Of a stretch of 64,000 bases of DNA, positions 42,641 through 55,122 are shown piece after piece. The notes under the pieces are model-generated. The model saw only the letters and a list, made by a program, of their open reading frames with translations. It ran no database searches and had not been told where the DNA came from. The DNA comes from Dactylonectria macrodidyma. Its lineage: Eukaryota; Ascomycota; Sordariomycetes; Hypocreales; Nectriaceae. The translations under genes and the position numbers were made by a program. Location: assembly GCA_020744425.1 (NCBI GenBank), contig JAGMUV010000002.1, forward strand, positions 1,346,501 to 1,410,500, given 5' to 3'. Every line of letters starts with the position of its first letter. The first letter of the stretch is position 1.

Positions 42641-44094
42641 TCGCCTTGCATACTTATCTCTGAGGTGCCATTGCTTGCTTGCTGGGGCTCCGGTGGTTGA
42701 ACACGAAGCCTCCTTGGCATGGCATGTCGAAACGTTCCCTCGCCTTTCATCCTTTCTCGTGTTGGCTCCAGCCTTGATGTGACGTTGTCACAGGCACGAC
42801 GCTGACGTCTAGCCCTCTTGAGGGAGGCGAGGAGGCAACTCGATCCGAGTCGGCCGACATCGCCTCCCTCCCGTCATTCCCAAAGACAAACGAAGTCGTT
42901 GACAAGCGACCCTGGGATGGCAGAGGTCGGACCGCCTCGAATGATGGTCATGGTGGAGTACTGACGGAAGAACGAAAACGAAAACGAGTTTCGTGTCGGA
43001 ATTCCAAATCGACGAGGCAGTAAATGACTGACTTGCTGCTTTCCTTCTCCAGTTCTCCATCTCTGCTCGTCGTGCCCGGCTGATGTGCCCATCTTATCAC
43101 TACATAGCACGTGGGCAGAAGAACGACCAAACACGAGCGACTGACTCAAAATGGTTCCTATCATTCTAATTCCCCTGTCAATCCCCCGTCAATCCTCCGA
43201 CTTCATTCCCAAAAATAACCCTTATCCCCCACACCCATGAGCCATGATCGATCTCCCATGATCCTCCGAAGAGGCTCCACCCACGGCCCGGACCTCCGTA
43301 ATGCAGGGCGGCCGCCGGGTGGGGGGACTCGGGGCCGCCCTCCGGACGCTTTCCCTTTTCGGAGACAAGATCGGCTCATGAAACTAGGCCATCACGTCGC
43401 AGTCATGTCGTCCCAAGCATCTGTCAGCCATTGGGACAAGCCACAGGCCTTACTATTGACTTATTCGCCGCTGACAAAGCCGCTATTCCCGCCACAACCC
43501 TGGGCTATCCTTCCCCTTGGGACTGCCGGCGGCCCAACTAGCGCCGTGCTTCTGTTACAGAAGAGGGTCTAGCCACGGGGATAAGGCAATCTCGCAGATG
43601 TGACGTAGGATATTTATGGCGCATGCCTTACAATTTGAGATACCGACTGAGTGGTTTTGTCGAGCATTTCGTGATGGCTTCACCGATCTACGATCCCAAG
43701 GCTTGTGGGCGGCCGACTCACCTTGGGGAAACGCCCCGCCCCTGGGCCTTAGCGAGTCATGAGGCAGGGGATTAGCCCCCCTTGATTGGCTGTAATCTCT
43801 GCACGGTTCGTCTAGAACCATCGAATTTGCTCCTGGCTGTTGTTTTGGGTGCATCCCGCCATCCGACTCTGATTGTATCAGGCAAGGTCAGGATTACAAT
43901 ACGAGTTGCAAGCAAGCATCGATGGTCTTCCTTCTAAGACTGTGCCTCATCAGATTGTCGCCTCCTTGGGGCATTATTTCAGCCCTGTCCCCGAGTCGAG
44001 AGGAGAGCATATAGATCTTGACGACAGACGATGCATGTGGGTGAGGCTATTATCGGTGTGAATGCAAGCTTCGGATATATGCGCACGTGAGAAG

Positions 44095-45969
44095 ATGGCA
44101 CCCCCCAAAGATCGCAAGAGGAGATTTCACCGACGGAGCAAGAACGGCTGTCAGACGTGTAAGAGACGACATGTTCGATGTGACGAACAGAAGCCACTTT
44201 GGTATGTGCGCTCCCTCTGTTAGCAGCATCCTGGACCCGAGGCTGTGGTATACACGAGTCCTGCATCGCCGCCGCGTCAGATCCAGATCGGTCTTGGAGT
44301 CTTGGTACACAATCCCCAAGTCTTTGCTAACGTTGATTGGCGAACCAGTACCAATTGTCTCCAAACAGGCAGTGAATGCATCTATCCAGTGCCACAACAG
44401 TCATTGTCGTCCAATGAATCGTCACCGTCAAGCAGCGGCAGCAGTCTTAATGCCAACGTCGAGGTGCAGATGGCCTTGGCCGAGCCGGCATCTGGACTAA
44501 TCGATCCTCTCAATGACTATGTTGGGGGCTCGTTCGATGCACTCCCCGAACCGTCTAAACGATTACTGCGTCATTGTGCGTCATCTAGACAAATCCAGGG
44601 TGGCCCGCCCAAAACCTTCGTACATTGACCACTAACACGGCGTTTAATAGTTTCTCAATATACCGTATGGGGTCAAAGACCTGTGGCTCGTGAGCATCAG
44701 TCCTCGGCGTGAGCTTGCCCGGCACACCGAGACCGCCGTCTCGCTTACATGATTGAAATGTTCTGACAAGATACTAGAATCCAAAAGTCCTTCGAGAATC
44801 CCGGGTACATGCACATGTGCCTCATGCTTTCGGCGTGTCAATGGGCTTGGGTGACAGGCTCGATGGACGAGGTCCGGATCCCGTTCCTCTACCACAAGGC
44901 GGCGACGTATCAGTTCGCAAGAGAACAACTTCAAAGTCCCGAAGCGGCGCAGAGCGGAGACACCATGTTGGCCATTTCTGCACTTGCACTAACAGAGGTG
45001 AGACTTAGCATGCCTGTGACTATGACATTAAGAAACTAACGACGTGATCTGGTAGGGCGCAATTGGAGAGCTGGATGCTTCGGCAAGACATCTTCAGGGT
45101 ATACAGACTGCAGCAAGGGCATGGAACATGGCCGAAGTAACCCCTACGTTGCCACAGACGATGCTGAAGATGTAGGATGCCTGTGGTGGTTGATGAGAAG
45201 CCATGTCACTAATGATTCTGGGAATAGGATCGGAGACGGACTGCGAACCGGAAAATCGGATAAGCTGGTCAACGTACCAGGGTATACACCAATATTCATG
45301 GGCCTTCTATTCGCATCGATATGGGACATCACGGCATTGCCGCCGCGCGAAGCCCCGAGATATGGATGGTGGGAGGATCAAGACACACAAGCTGCGAGGC
45401 TGTGGCAGAACCACACCAAAGAGCTCAACCTGAACTACGAGATATCGCGAGGCTTCAACACGACACAGTACATCCCTCGAATACTGAACGGTGATCCGAA
45501 AAGCAGCCGAACGAGTTTCATCGCCACCTTCTTCTACCTCTGCTCCGAGTTGGGCCACCGTTACTTTGACGTAACCTTGGTCGACTGGCTTCTCGAACAA
45601 CTCATTGATGATGTGAATGCAGGCGAGGATTACCTTCGGACAAGTACGTGGACACAGCCGCTATGGCTCTGGTGTGCCATGTTTGGGGCGGCAATAGCCT
45701 CGACAGGGCGAGCAACGAATTCGATGGAGGAGAGACAACTGGAAAGGTGGCGAGAAGTGTACAATGACAAGATCAGGCTTGTCAGTCGGGTACTCGGGCT
45801 CAATAGTTGGGAGTCGGCGAGCATAGTCCTAGGCGGAGTTCTAGGAAGCATCGAAGGGCAGGTCGAACAGGGGTTGAAGGAACTGTGGGACGAGGCTGTC
45901 GTCGGAAGGGAATACCCTGGTGAAAGCACCATAGATCCATCAGTGATAGAGCTAATAGACCGAGACTAG
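44095..45969 (+). CDS. Zn2Cys6 fungal transcription factor
   Basis: Six exons: 44095-44201, 44349-44575, 44651-44708, 44778-44997, 45056-45171 and 45228-45969, giving 489 aa. The basic N-terminus (DRKRRFHRRSKNG) leads into a classical binuclear cluster C19, C22, C29, C36, C39, C46 (GCQTCKRRHVRC, CTNC, GSEC). The first intron interrupts the codon of C36. A Ser-rich linker follows, then a helical regulatory region like the fungal_trans_2 type (MHMCLMLSACQWAWVTGS, LYHKAATYQFAREQL, ALTEGAIGELDASARHLQGI). The short third exon is supported by splice signals and phase rather than homology and is the weakest part. Target genes are unknown. Confidence 0.8.
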
Positions 45970-48027
45970 GATATGCGAGATAAGTCAATATCGCAAACCC
46001 CTCTCCTTAACCGCGATAACATCGTCATAATGGAGCCATGGTAAACGCGTGATGTTAAACCACGTCAACAGAAGTGAGGAATCACAAAATCGAGAAGCCA
46101 GCAGTTGGCATAGCCCCTGAGGCGTGCGTTCCACGTCGAGTTGCGTGGTTTGAGTCCCGCCTCGGTGAGGGGATCGAGGCGAACACACAGGCCTAGAATG
46201 TTCTTATCGTGAACAACTCAGAGAGTCGTATTAAGCCACCGACGTACGTCGCACTGCATTGTAGCTTAATTGTTGAGTTGAGGCGAGCGTTGGCCGTTGG
46301 ACCCTTCGTGCCTTAGACGCGGACAATCCCGCGCATCACGTGGGGCAGGGCGATCGGCTGTGGAGTGGACCAGAGTTTGCTTGAGAGTTTGGAAGTTGAA
46401 ACGGGGAGGCTTATGTAAGGTTGGTGACTAACACCAGCACCAGGTCCTCCCGTCCTCAAACGTAGCCCATTTTGACATAGCCCCTGTTAAGCGCTGGCCT
46501 GGTCTTCTTCCAACTCCAGACCAGACGGTTTGGCAATGTCACAACGACCAGCATCGCAATGACGGCCCGCTTTCGCCCTGCTCTTAGGCCCCTTGGTCTA
46601 TCTATTCCGTCACTCCAAACTCATCTGCCGTCAGCTGCCGCTGGTTTTCACATGAGCGCCCGTCGACACCCCCCCGACTCGTGCTGACCGCACTTGTGTG
46701 TCATGGCACACATCGGCGCGATTCGTTGGCAGTTGGTATTTTGAGGCCCTCTGCATCGTGCGTGACGCCGTCTCACCAACAGACCCCCTTCGGCAGACCC
46801 CCGCTCCGTAAGCGGTTCGTACAATCAATCAGCGGCCGAGAATGCGCACACTGGCTCTCCTCTGCAGAACTCGGTGTGCCGCCGGCTGCATATAGGTTCG
46901 TAGAATGCGAAATGGTTGGTGATGGTGCTCGCTCACTTGATCCACCTCTGTGACTTGGCAAGGCCAGACCAGAGGTGGCCCGCAGCGAGGCCGACCGGTC
47001 AGAACCCACCATCACCGTCACAGCATTGCGAGGTGACCCCGCGGCGAGGGTAGTTGAGTGGCTGTCTGTGCCGCTCGCTCCCGCCATTCCGCAGTTCCCG
47101 CCGGCCGTGGCATGTCACCGTCCGAGCCCAGTGGCCAGCTAGCAGAGAAAGCCCTCGTGCTACTGGTACGTAGGTACGTACACTCACCAGTTTCTGGAAA
47201 AAAGGCGCTTGGACACGCTCTTTCATGAGGATCGTCACCCGCATGCGAACAGCCTGCGCGAAGGCCCGCGAAGACATGGAGCAATCTCGGGGCCGGCCTC
47301 CTTTTTTTCCCCCGTTCTCCTCTCTTCGTTGCTCTTCGTCGCTCGTCTTTCAGCTTGCTTTTGCGCTTGCCAGCTGCAGAGTCTGCAGTGCTGCGTTGTC
47401 CGACAGCCATTATCCCTCCTTTCCGCATATCCAGCCCTTGTCGCCATTACTGATAGGACGGCAACCTCCACCGCTCCCCACCTAGCCCCTCTCTAAATCA
47501 GGGAAGTTGACCAGTCGTCGACTTGCTCGTACAGGATCCCTGCAAAGGAAGCCCGCTGCGCTCGAAATCACAAAACGCCAACTCACTCCTGCGGCCAGTG
47601 TGACGGCCATTCTGCCGGTGCTGTTATTGGCAATCGACGCGACAGGTGGGGGGTGCTCCCAACTGGCGGTCGGTTCACGACAACAATAAAACCCGCAGGG
47701 TCCCTCGTCGCCCAACGTATCGCTTCTGCTTCTCTATTTTCCAGCCCAACTCGCCCCTTACTGCCCAACAAACCGCACTTTCTGCCTGATCCTCCAAAGG
47801 CACCTCGCCCTTATCCACCTCTTTACTAGCTCTTCTGCCTGACCTGTTCCATCAGCTCCGCCAGAGGACCGCACGAAGAAACCCAGCTCTTCCCAAGGAT
47901 CTTCCTGTCGCGCAACACTCACGACAAACACGACCCGTTTTGCCACTCACTGGTCTGAACTTGCAAGACGTTCCACGTTGAATCTGCTGGATCTCAAGAG
48001 CTTCCTGCTCTACCATCCAAGGATACC
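45970..48027. other. Intergenic region, promoter of the C2H2 regulator
   Basis: 2.06 kb. Mixed GC-rich segments (46.7-47.2 kb) and pyrimidine-rich segments (tttttttcccccgttctcctctcttc near 47303) lead to the C2H2 gene. A stem-like ccctgaggcg/cgcctcggtgaggg pair around 46121-46172 does not make a tRNA. No gene supported. Confidence 0.5.
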
Positions 48028-50877
48028 ATGACCATTGCCCTTGTGCCTCATCCGGCCGCCATGCCAGGTTACAATAACTCAGTCGACCTCGAAGAGGTTC
48101 ACTCGCTCTCCAGGTACTGTTTCCTTTACTCAATTCCCTGGGAGGCTTGCGTTTGCTTTTACTCCTGTCGCGCGAAAAAACATGTCTCTTTCCTTCAGTT
48201 CCATTTATATTGCCTCAAACGGACCTCGTCCCAAGGATCTCTGCAACCCTGGATTTCAAGGAACCGTTTCTTTCCATGGACTATGCTATCGACCCTTCGC
48301 TTGGTTGGCTACTATGGATGTGTCTGATCCCAGACATGAAAACAATTATTATTCATCTTGGCTTCGTGCCCACAGTAAGTATCGCCCACCGCTGCAACTT
48401 GAGACAACAGCTTCATATCAGACCCTGGACCATACCGTACCTGCCTGGATTTTCTTTCTACGTGGTGCCGATGGACGTTAAATTTCCTGGATTTACATGG
48501 ACTCGAACCAAAAGGACTTGAATACGGATCAAAGGATTTCTCTGCTGGGACCTCTTCACCGACTGGACTTGTGCTCCCCTCCTACTTTATTGTGGGGTCA
48601 AGGGTTGCCCCTCTAGGCTCAACAGCCTTCGCAATTCAATTCAATTGCTTGTGCAGCCGCACTGGAATCACAGACTTGATCGCCCAACTGGATGCCCTTG
48701 TGCGGAAACTTCACTCCTGAGGAACAATGGATGCCCGGAAACCGATGCCTGAGAACCTATGCCGCGTTGATTTGCTCATCTCGACTTCTGGAATGCCATA
48801 CTGTAAGCGGCCCTGGTTTTCCAACATGCAACAAAGGGCGCTGCCCATCAACACCCACTGACTACAACCATACTCGGCACCACTTTGTGACACGAACCAT
48901 TGATCCCCTTCCTGGACTTGCTCTACGACAACTTGATATGATGAACCCAGCCAGCCCTGTTTTGCTCTGCCGACACTTGATTACCTATGGACCCTGAATG
49001 GACGAACATATGGACGACAACATCCTTCCTGGAGACAACACTGATTGTTTATCTGGCTTGGTCTGTACACAACCATACTCGTAGTCACATGATCTCAAAG
49101 CTAACCTGCGACGCAGTTTCAAAGTTGACTCAGGCTCAGATGTTGATGTCTTTTTATGCTTCTTCAATATTTTAACTAGTGAATGGCATACTAACCTGAC
49201 TCAGCGATTACAGCTACACCCAGTCCTCCATGGCTTCCAACGCTTCAGGAATGTTTTCTTTTTCTCAAACAGAACCATCGACGGACCTCCTGGCAGGTTC
49301 GTCGTGGGCCACGACAGCAGAAGGACCCCAGAACTTCCAAACATTCTCAGACAATGGATCTGCCCACTCTGGAGAAGCCGAGGAGTACATTTTCACATCT
49401 GGCCAGACCACTCCTAGAGGAACCAGGGTCCGCCCTCAAGGCCGTCAGGACATTCCAAACACCTGGAACTCAAGGACCGCTACTACTGTGCCTCAAGGTG
49501 GACAAGCCATGTCCAGGGTCAGCTCTAGCAGGTCTAGCGGCTCTTCATTGTCGCAAGCATCACACATGTCCAATCTGGACGTCACAGGTAATGCATCCGC
49601 GTTCCGGAATGGATCACAAGCCGGCACCATGGCTGGAATTGAGTCGTGTCTGCTCTTGGATACTTCTGATACCTACTGGACTGGATACCCGCTCGACATG
49701 GGACTGAATGCCGATGTTGCTTTTCCTCTGGCTGTTACTAGCCCGCTTCACGTTGCCCCAGCCCTCATGACCATTGGCCCTGAGCTCAGCTTGCCCGGAA
49801 ACTCTCCCCCGAGTTCCTGGGACTGCTTCTCGAGTTCTATTTCTCGATCTTCCTCCCCTGCTACTATTGATGATGTGTGGCCCATTGCTCCGAGCCCCAA
49901 CTCCTCCCCCGAGATTCTGTGCCAGTCACCAAGGTATGTATTGCCTGATTGTTCTGCAAGTCGTCAATCGGTTTCTTACCAGTTCGACCTCATCAGCAAT
50001 GACCGGAAACCCGTTCTTCTTGATGACGGCAGCATCAGCACCATTCCTCAACTGGATGATACCATGACACTCCCCCCTCCCTTCACTGGACCCCGCCGAC
50101 AGGGCTCCGAAGGCGAGTCCGCCAGGGACCACGACCTATACAAGAAGGCCACTACTTTCGAGGACGGACTCTACCACTGCCCCTGGGAGGGTACGCAGAA
50201 CTGCAACCACAAGCCCGAGAAGCTCAAGTGCAACTACGAGTAAGAACACTCCCGACCTTTCGCTGCCAACCCGCGCGATTGCTAACTGGCCCAGCAAATT
50301 CGTTGACTCTCACCTGAAGCCTTATCGCTGCAAGGCTGAGTCTTGCGAAGGTGCTCGATTTTCCTCCACTGCCTGCCTCCTCCGCCATGAGCGTGAGGCC
50401 CATGGTCTCCACGGCCATGGCGAGAAGCCTTTCCTTTGCGTCTATGATGGCTGTGAGCGTGCCGTACCTGGAAATGGATTCCCTCGCCAGTGGAACCTCC
50501 GTGACCACATGAAGCGAGTCCACAATGACCACGGAAGCTCTGGAGGATCCCCTCCTTCTGCCGTTGCCAACCAACCTGCCAAGGGACGTAAGCGCAAGAC
50601 TGATGTGCCCGAGAGCCAACCCACCAACAGCCGCAAGGCATCGGTCAAGTCGATGTCCGCCGTTGAGCCCAAGGAGTCGACTACCCGACCCCTTCTTGAC
50701 CAGTGGATGGAACACCGTAAGGCCGTGGAGAACCTTTTCCAAGGACTTGTCAAACCTGAGGATGCCCGGAATATCCAGCACATCAGCGACATGCAGGTAC
50801 GATTGACTGCTATGATCAAGGTCACCACTGATCTGAACGCCGACAACAAGGCGCCCAACTTCACTGGCACCGGTTGA
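48028..50877 (+). CDS. C2H2 zinc-finger transcription factor
   Basis: Three exons: 48028-48113, 49205-50239 and 50295-50877, giving 567 aa. Exon 1 (MTIALVPHPAAMPGYNN...) joins exon 2 in exact phase (SLS|SDYSYTQSS) across a 1091-nt intron ending in ctaacctgactcag. An alternative start at 49230 would give 530 aa. A Ser/Thr/Pro-rich N-terminal 350 residues (probable activation region) is followed by a zinc-finger block: an atypical first Cys/His unit (YHCPWEG...NC with HLKPYRC), then CX4CX12HX4H (YRCKAESC...HEREAH) and CX4CX15HX4H (FLCVYDGC...HMKRVH). A basic stretch (KGRKRKTD) follows the fingers. It is probably a nuclear DNA-binding regulator; the specific pathway is not recognised. Confidence 0.82.
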
Positions 50878-50884
50878 AGAAATT

Positions 50885-50939
50885 GTAAGCGTTCAATTCC
50901 CACCACGAAGCCCCAAGGTCATGACGCTAACAAACGAAG
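50885..50939 (+). other. Predicted 3'UTR intron of the C2H2 gene
   Basis: Seven nucleotides after the stop, a donor gtaagc (50885), branch gacgctaacaa and acceptor cgaag (50939) delimit a 55-nt intron of normal fungal form. It would leave the protein unchanged. Confidence 0.5.
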
Positions 50940-52580
50940 ATTGGCGGAGGAGGACTATTATCTGCTACAGGGACAACCTAGACCGTGCAAGTGCACAATA
51001 CAGACACAGTTATGTCTATTACAGAACAAGCCTGGGACTTCCAAGCACCCAGTACTATGCGGGCGGACGCACAATACGCCCACGGGTCGCCGGCAGAGAC
51101 CACCGTCCTGCCGACAGGAAGATTTCCCCACGAGAGGACTTTAGGACCATCTCACAGGAGCTTCCAGGACCAAAAACCTATGAATCCCGAGGACAACATG
51201 GCCCGACCGTGGATCAGCTTGAACCCTCTTGAGGATCATGGAGCCGCCCTTGCGGAGTGAGCTAATGACGACCCCAGCGTCGCGAGGAGCCACCGAGGAA
51301 GGATATTTTTCTTTGTTACAGAATTTGCAAGATTACAGAATTGAACACAGGAGGAAGGGGGTAGCAGATAGAGATATGGATCAAATTGAAGTTCATACAT
51401 AGCATAACCTGGGAATCGCCTTGTGATTTGACTATTTGATGATTGCACACAGAGCTCATCGAGTAGAGGTTTAGTAGTTGAAGCCCCTAGCTGAGGAAGA
51501 TGGGTGGTTCGATGAACGACGTGATCCTGACTGTTGCGAGGCCTGTGCTTTTATTGCTTGCACCCACGTCCATGTCTCTTTCTTTGTAAGATGACAGTTG
51601 TATCTCTACAACGTGCCTAGGCTACGAACCATCACATCACCTCCCGGTGGATTCTGTCAGGTGGTAAATCTCAGCCATGTTCTTCTCCACGTAGATGAGA
51701 CAGACGTCGACGGGCTACGTGCGAGAGACATCCTTGGCAGTGAGATGGCCGGATGCACGCCAGCTGAGCCAGTGAGATGCACGACCAGCGGTGAAAGGTG
51801 CAGCAGGCAGCGTCGGGAGAAGCAGGGAGAGTGTGAAGAGGCGCTCTTGACCAAGCGTGGGGTTGAGTGGGCATGAGGTGAGGTACCTTGAATGTAGTTG
51901 GATTTAGGTACTATACTCGTGTAACGAGTAGGCACATGGTGTGATTTCTTGGTGTTCAGTATGAAATATGGTAAGAGACAATGAGTACTTTGTAAGACGA
52001 AGTACCTAGGTGTAAGTGGGGAGTACCTTTCTGACATGTACATGACTGGGATGTCTGAAGGGCGGGAGAAGCTCTGAAGAATGGCTCTCTAGAAAGGCAC
52101 GCGCCACAATGGCCGCCTCACCGAAGCCATGACTATGACCATGCTAGATTCTGAGTTGGTCTCCTTTACGGATCTCCACGACCTGCTCCCCTGATGAGGC
52201 CATTTTGAGCGGTGAGGCTATAGCTACCGTGAGTTACCCACGCGAACTCGGTTGATGAGGGGCAGTAGGGATGATGATGCGCATGATGCGTTCCTGACTT
52301 TTTCAATGTAGTACCTGATGTCCTGATATCCAAGATAAGTTACTGCTTATCAAGGTGAGTGAGGGGGCGGGCTGAAATGAGTGAGTGTGAGAGACGGTTC
52401 ATGCGTTGACAGCAGCTGGTGGCGGGGTTTAGTGGCCGCCCGAGCTCCAAGCTCTTGATTATTAATTTAGGGGCTTGCGAGAGCTCGTGGAGCTTCTGGC
52501 GTTTTGGTTTTTGGGAGGCAAGGAGGATGGCGCTGGCCAGAAACTCTGGAGCGCACTAGAAGCAGGGCTGGTATGCTGAC

Positions 52581-52616
52581 ACCTGGAGAAGGCTGGACAC
52601 CTGGAGAAGGCTGGAC
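52581..52616. repeat. 18-bp tandem duplication
   Basis: Two perfect copies of acctggagaaggctggac, followed by a decayed third copy (gcctggaaggc). Intergenic. Confidence 0.85.
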
Positions 52617-53430
52617 GCCTGGAAGGCCGGGCCTGGGCTGACGAGGGTATCGAGGAAAGCTGGTCTGATCTAGGCCTCGGGTACAGCTGAAGCTGTGCCG
52701 GCGAGAACGATGGCGGGAAACGGAAGTGGTTCTGGAGCGAGCTCCGGGCGTTGCCGTAGATGGGTGGCTGCACTACATAGTACATATCTTGAGGTCCTAG
52801 ACACCCAGACACGAGATAATTGGACGATGGAATCATGGATGCGCACGCACAGACGGGGGCATTGACGTGTGGCTGTTGAGGCATCTGCACGGTATAGGTA
52901 GTAATAGACAAGTAGTTATGACTATCGAATTCAACCATCCGTGCTCCGTCACATAGGGCCTGTATATCCTGTCCTCTATCAAACCTGCGCGAACTCTGCC
53001 ATCCGTGGTGTTGCTATTGTGCTGGCCTGGCCCGTCATGGCTCGTCATGGCTCGCGGCCATGTTGGACATGCCCCGCCATAATGATACCGTGATGTGATG
53101 CGATGCGCAGATGTGTTGCAGCCATGGCAACATGCCCCTCTCTCCATGGGTGCGTGCTCCCCTGGGCATGGGCTACGTAGTCCGTATTATGGCTGCCACT
53201 CAATCATGCCCCTCCCTAAAACTCCCTAAAATGCCCTGACAATCCATGACCTGACCTTGCCGGACCAAGGCTGGCCTGGCCTGAGCCGCGCCTCCACTGG
53301 TCCGCCCCAACTAAAACTGGTAAAAAATACACGACCCCTACAGGCTTGGTGCCAGAGGCTAGGTACCGCCCTGTAGGTACCAACTGGAACCGAACACTGC
53401 GACACCTCCCGACGTTATTTACTATCCCAT

Positions 53431-53520
53431 CGACTCCTCCCTTCTTTTCTTCTCATCCCATCTTCCCTCACCACTTCTACATTTTTTTTTTTTTTGCTCA
53501 CTCAGCTCGTCTAGTATCTT
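53431..53520 (+). promoter_or_regulatory. CT-rich core promoter of TPI
   Basis: Nearly continuous C/T sequence with a 13-nt T-run before the ATG at 53566. Such CT boxes are typical directly upstream of strongly transcribed glycolytic genes in filamentous fungi. Confidence 0.6.
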
Positions 53521-53565
53521 TTACTCTTCCCCCTCCACCAAAACATCCACATCTAATTGCCCATA

Positions 53566-54675
53566 ATGGCTCGCAAGTTCTTCGTCGGCGGCAACTTCAA
53601 GATGTAAGTCGCATCCTCATCCTCCCCCGCCGTAGCAAGCTTTCTTCCCCTCCCACTCAATTTCTCCAAGAAGCAAAAAGCCGCACCTCTGCCTCGCCCA
53701 ACATGTGCTTACCACTAGATCTTCTAGGAACGGCTCTGTGTCGTCCATCAAGGAAATTGTTGCCAACCTCAACCACTCTACCCTCGACGAGAGCACTCGT
53801 ATGTCACCCCCCTCCCCTCTTCTACCTCAACGAATACCCCGCCATCTCTTGCTAGGCTGGCATCGTGATGACCTCGTACCACACTCCACCGCCTCACCCA
53901 ATCCCAACAAGTTGTACATACCAGATCAACTAATATCAGTTTTTAGAGGTTGTCGTCTCCCCTCCTGCCCTCTACCTCTCCCTTGTCCGCGAGACTATCC
54001 GTGACGACATCGAGGTCGCCGCCCAGAACGTCTACGACAAGCCCAATGGCGCCTACACCGGCGAGATCTCCGTCTCTCAGCTCAAGGACAGCAACATCAA
54101 CTGGGCCATCCTCGGTCACTCTGAGCGCCGCACCATCCTCGGCGAGTCTGACGACGTCGTCTCCTCCAAGACCAAGTACGCCACCGAGAACGGCCTGAGC
54201 GTCATCTGGTGCTGCGGCGAGTCCCTCGAGCAGCGGGAGGCCGGCAAGACCATTGAGGTCGTCTCCGCCCAGCTCGACTCCCTCAAGGCTCAGATCTCCG
54301 ATTGGAGCAAGATTGTCATCGCCTACGAGCCCATCTGGGCCATTGGCACCGGCAAGGTCGCCACCACTGAGCAGGCCCAGGAGGTCCACAAGGCCATCCG
54401 TGACTACCTCCGCACCGTCGGCTCCCAGGTCGCTGACGAGACCCGCATCCTCTATGGCGGCAGTGTTAACGAGAAGAACTGCGGCGATCTTAGCTCCCAG
54501 CCCGATATTGACGGTTTCCTTGTCGGTGGTGCTTCCCTCAAGCCCGCCTGTAAGTCAACCTCCCCTTCCTCGCCCCCAAGATTCCCCTTCGCATGAGACA
54601 ATCGTTCCTCGCTGTTTTGTCATCAAAGCTGACCAATTTCCAGTCGTCGACATCATCAACTCCAAGAAGCACTAA
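53566..54675 (+). CDS. TPI1: Triosephosphate isomerase
   Basis: Four exons: 53566-53603, 53728-53798, 53947-54549 and 54644-54675, giving 247 aa, the usual family length. It interconverts dihydroxyacetone phosphate and glyceraldehyde 3-phosphate in cytosolic glycolysis. All catalytic features are present: N10 and K12 in GGNFKMNG, His94 in AILGHSERR, Glu164 in AYEPIWAIGTG, and the phosphate loop YGGSVNEKN plus GFLVGGASLKP. Junctions: NFKM|NGSV, DEST|QVVVSPP and LKPA|FVDIIN. The strong codon bias (C-ending codons) and CT-rich promoter suggest high expression. Confidence 0.97.
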
Positions 54676-55122
54676 GATATTCGCACCTCTAAAAGAAAGA
54701 GGAGGCTAGCTAGGATAACCTGTCTTGGTTGAGGACCTAGCTCCCCAAAAAGCAGACACATGATGAATGAAAAAAGAATAATTATACCCAAATATGAGCT
54801 CTGTGAACGCATCGCATCGTATGAGATTTGTCTATGTCTGTATTAAGCCGCCAGGATCATACAACCAATGTGCCTCCCATCGATTACCTTAGCGATAGTA
54901 GTGGCCGGCATACGTGCTCGCATTGAAACAATATCCCCGGCGATACACGAAGAAATTTCCTTGATCCTCATCATGGCCTTTCGGGTTCATCTCGTTCGTA
55001 GTATAGTAGTGTTATTTTGAGATTGATGACTCTTGATCAAACCATCTCTTCGCAATCCAATGCTGTGACGCCCCCAAATTTAATACATATATACGTACAC
55101 GGATCTAAGCCGCTCAACCATT
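54676..55122. other. Convergent intergenic region TPI/mL43
   Basis: 447 bp between converging stops, AT-richer than the genes (gaatgaaaaaagaataattatac near 54765), consistent with two 3'UTRs. Confidence 0.55.

Larger units (their letters stand above)
40345..44094. other. 3.75-kb gene-free region
   Basis: The largest empty interval in the window, between two divergent starts. It holds a (CAG)n tract, a perfect hairpin (42368-42400), three copies of ctacctcc (42617-42640) and a caagcac-type repeat near 41529. A 342-codon minus-strand frame (41283-42311) is Cys/Arg/Pro-rich, has no domain and looks like a chance frame in GC-rich DNA. Probably regulatory sequence and long leaders. Confidence 0.5.
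50878..53565. other. Intergenic region between the C2H2 gene and TPI
   Basis: 2.69 kb. The left part is 3'UTR; the right part is the TPI promoter. Contains an 18-bp tandem repeat (52581-52616). Open frames such as 52462-52938 are Pro/Ser/Arg-rich without domains and are not supported. Confidence 0.5.

Noticed and set aside
46115..46180. tRNA-like stem with a ggtttgagtccc T-loop-like stretch
   Set aside because: The paired arms do not give a 7-bp acceptor stem with D and anticodon arms at proper spacing; no A box upstream.
52462..52938. 158-codon minus-strand frame containing the tandem repeat
   Set aside because: Its apparent repeat motif comes only from the 18-bp DNA duplication; no other protein-like property.
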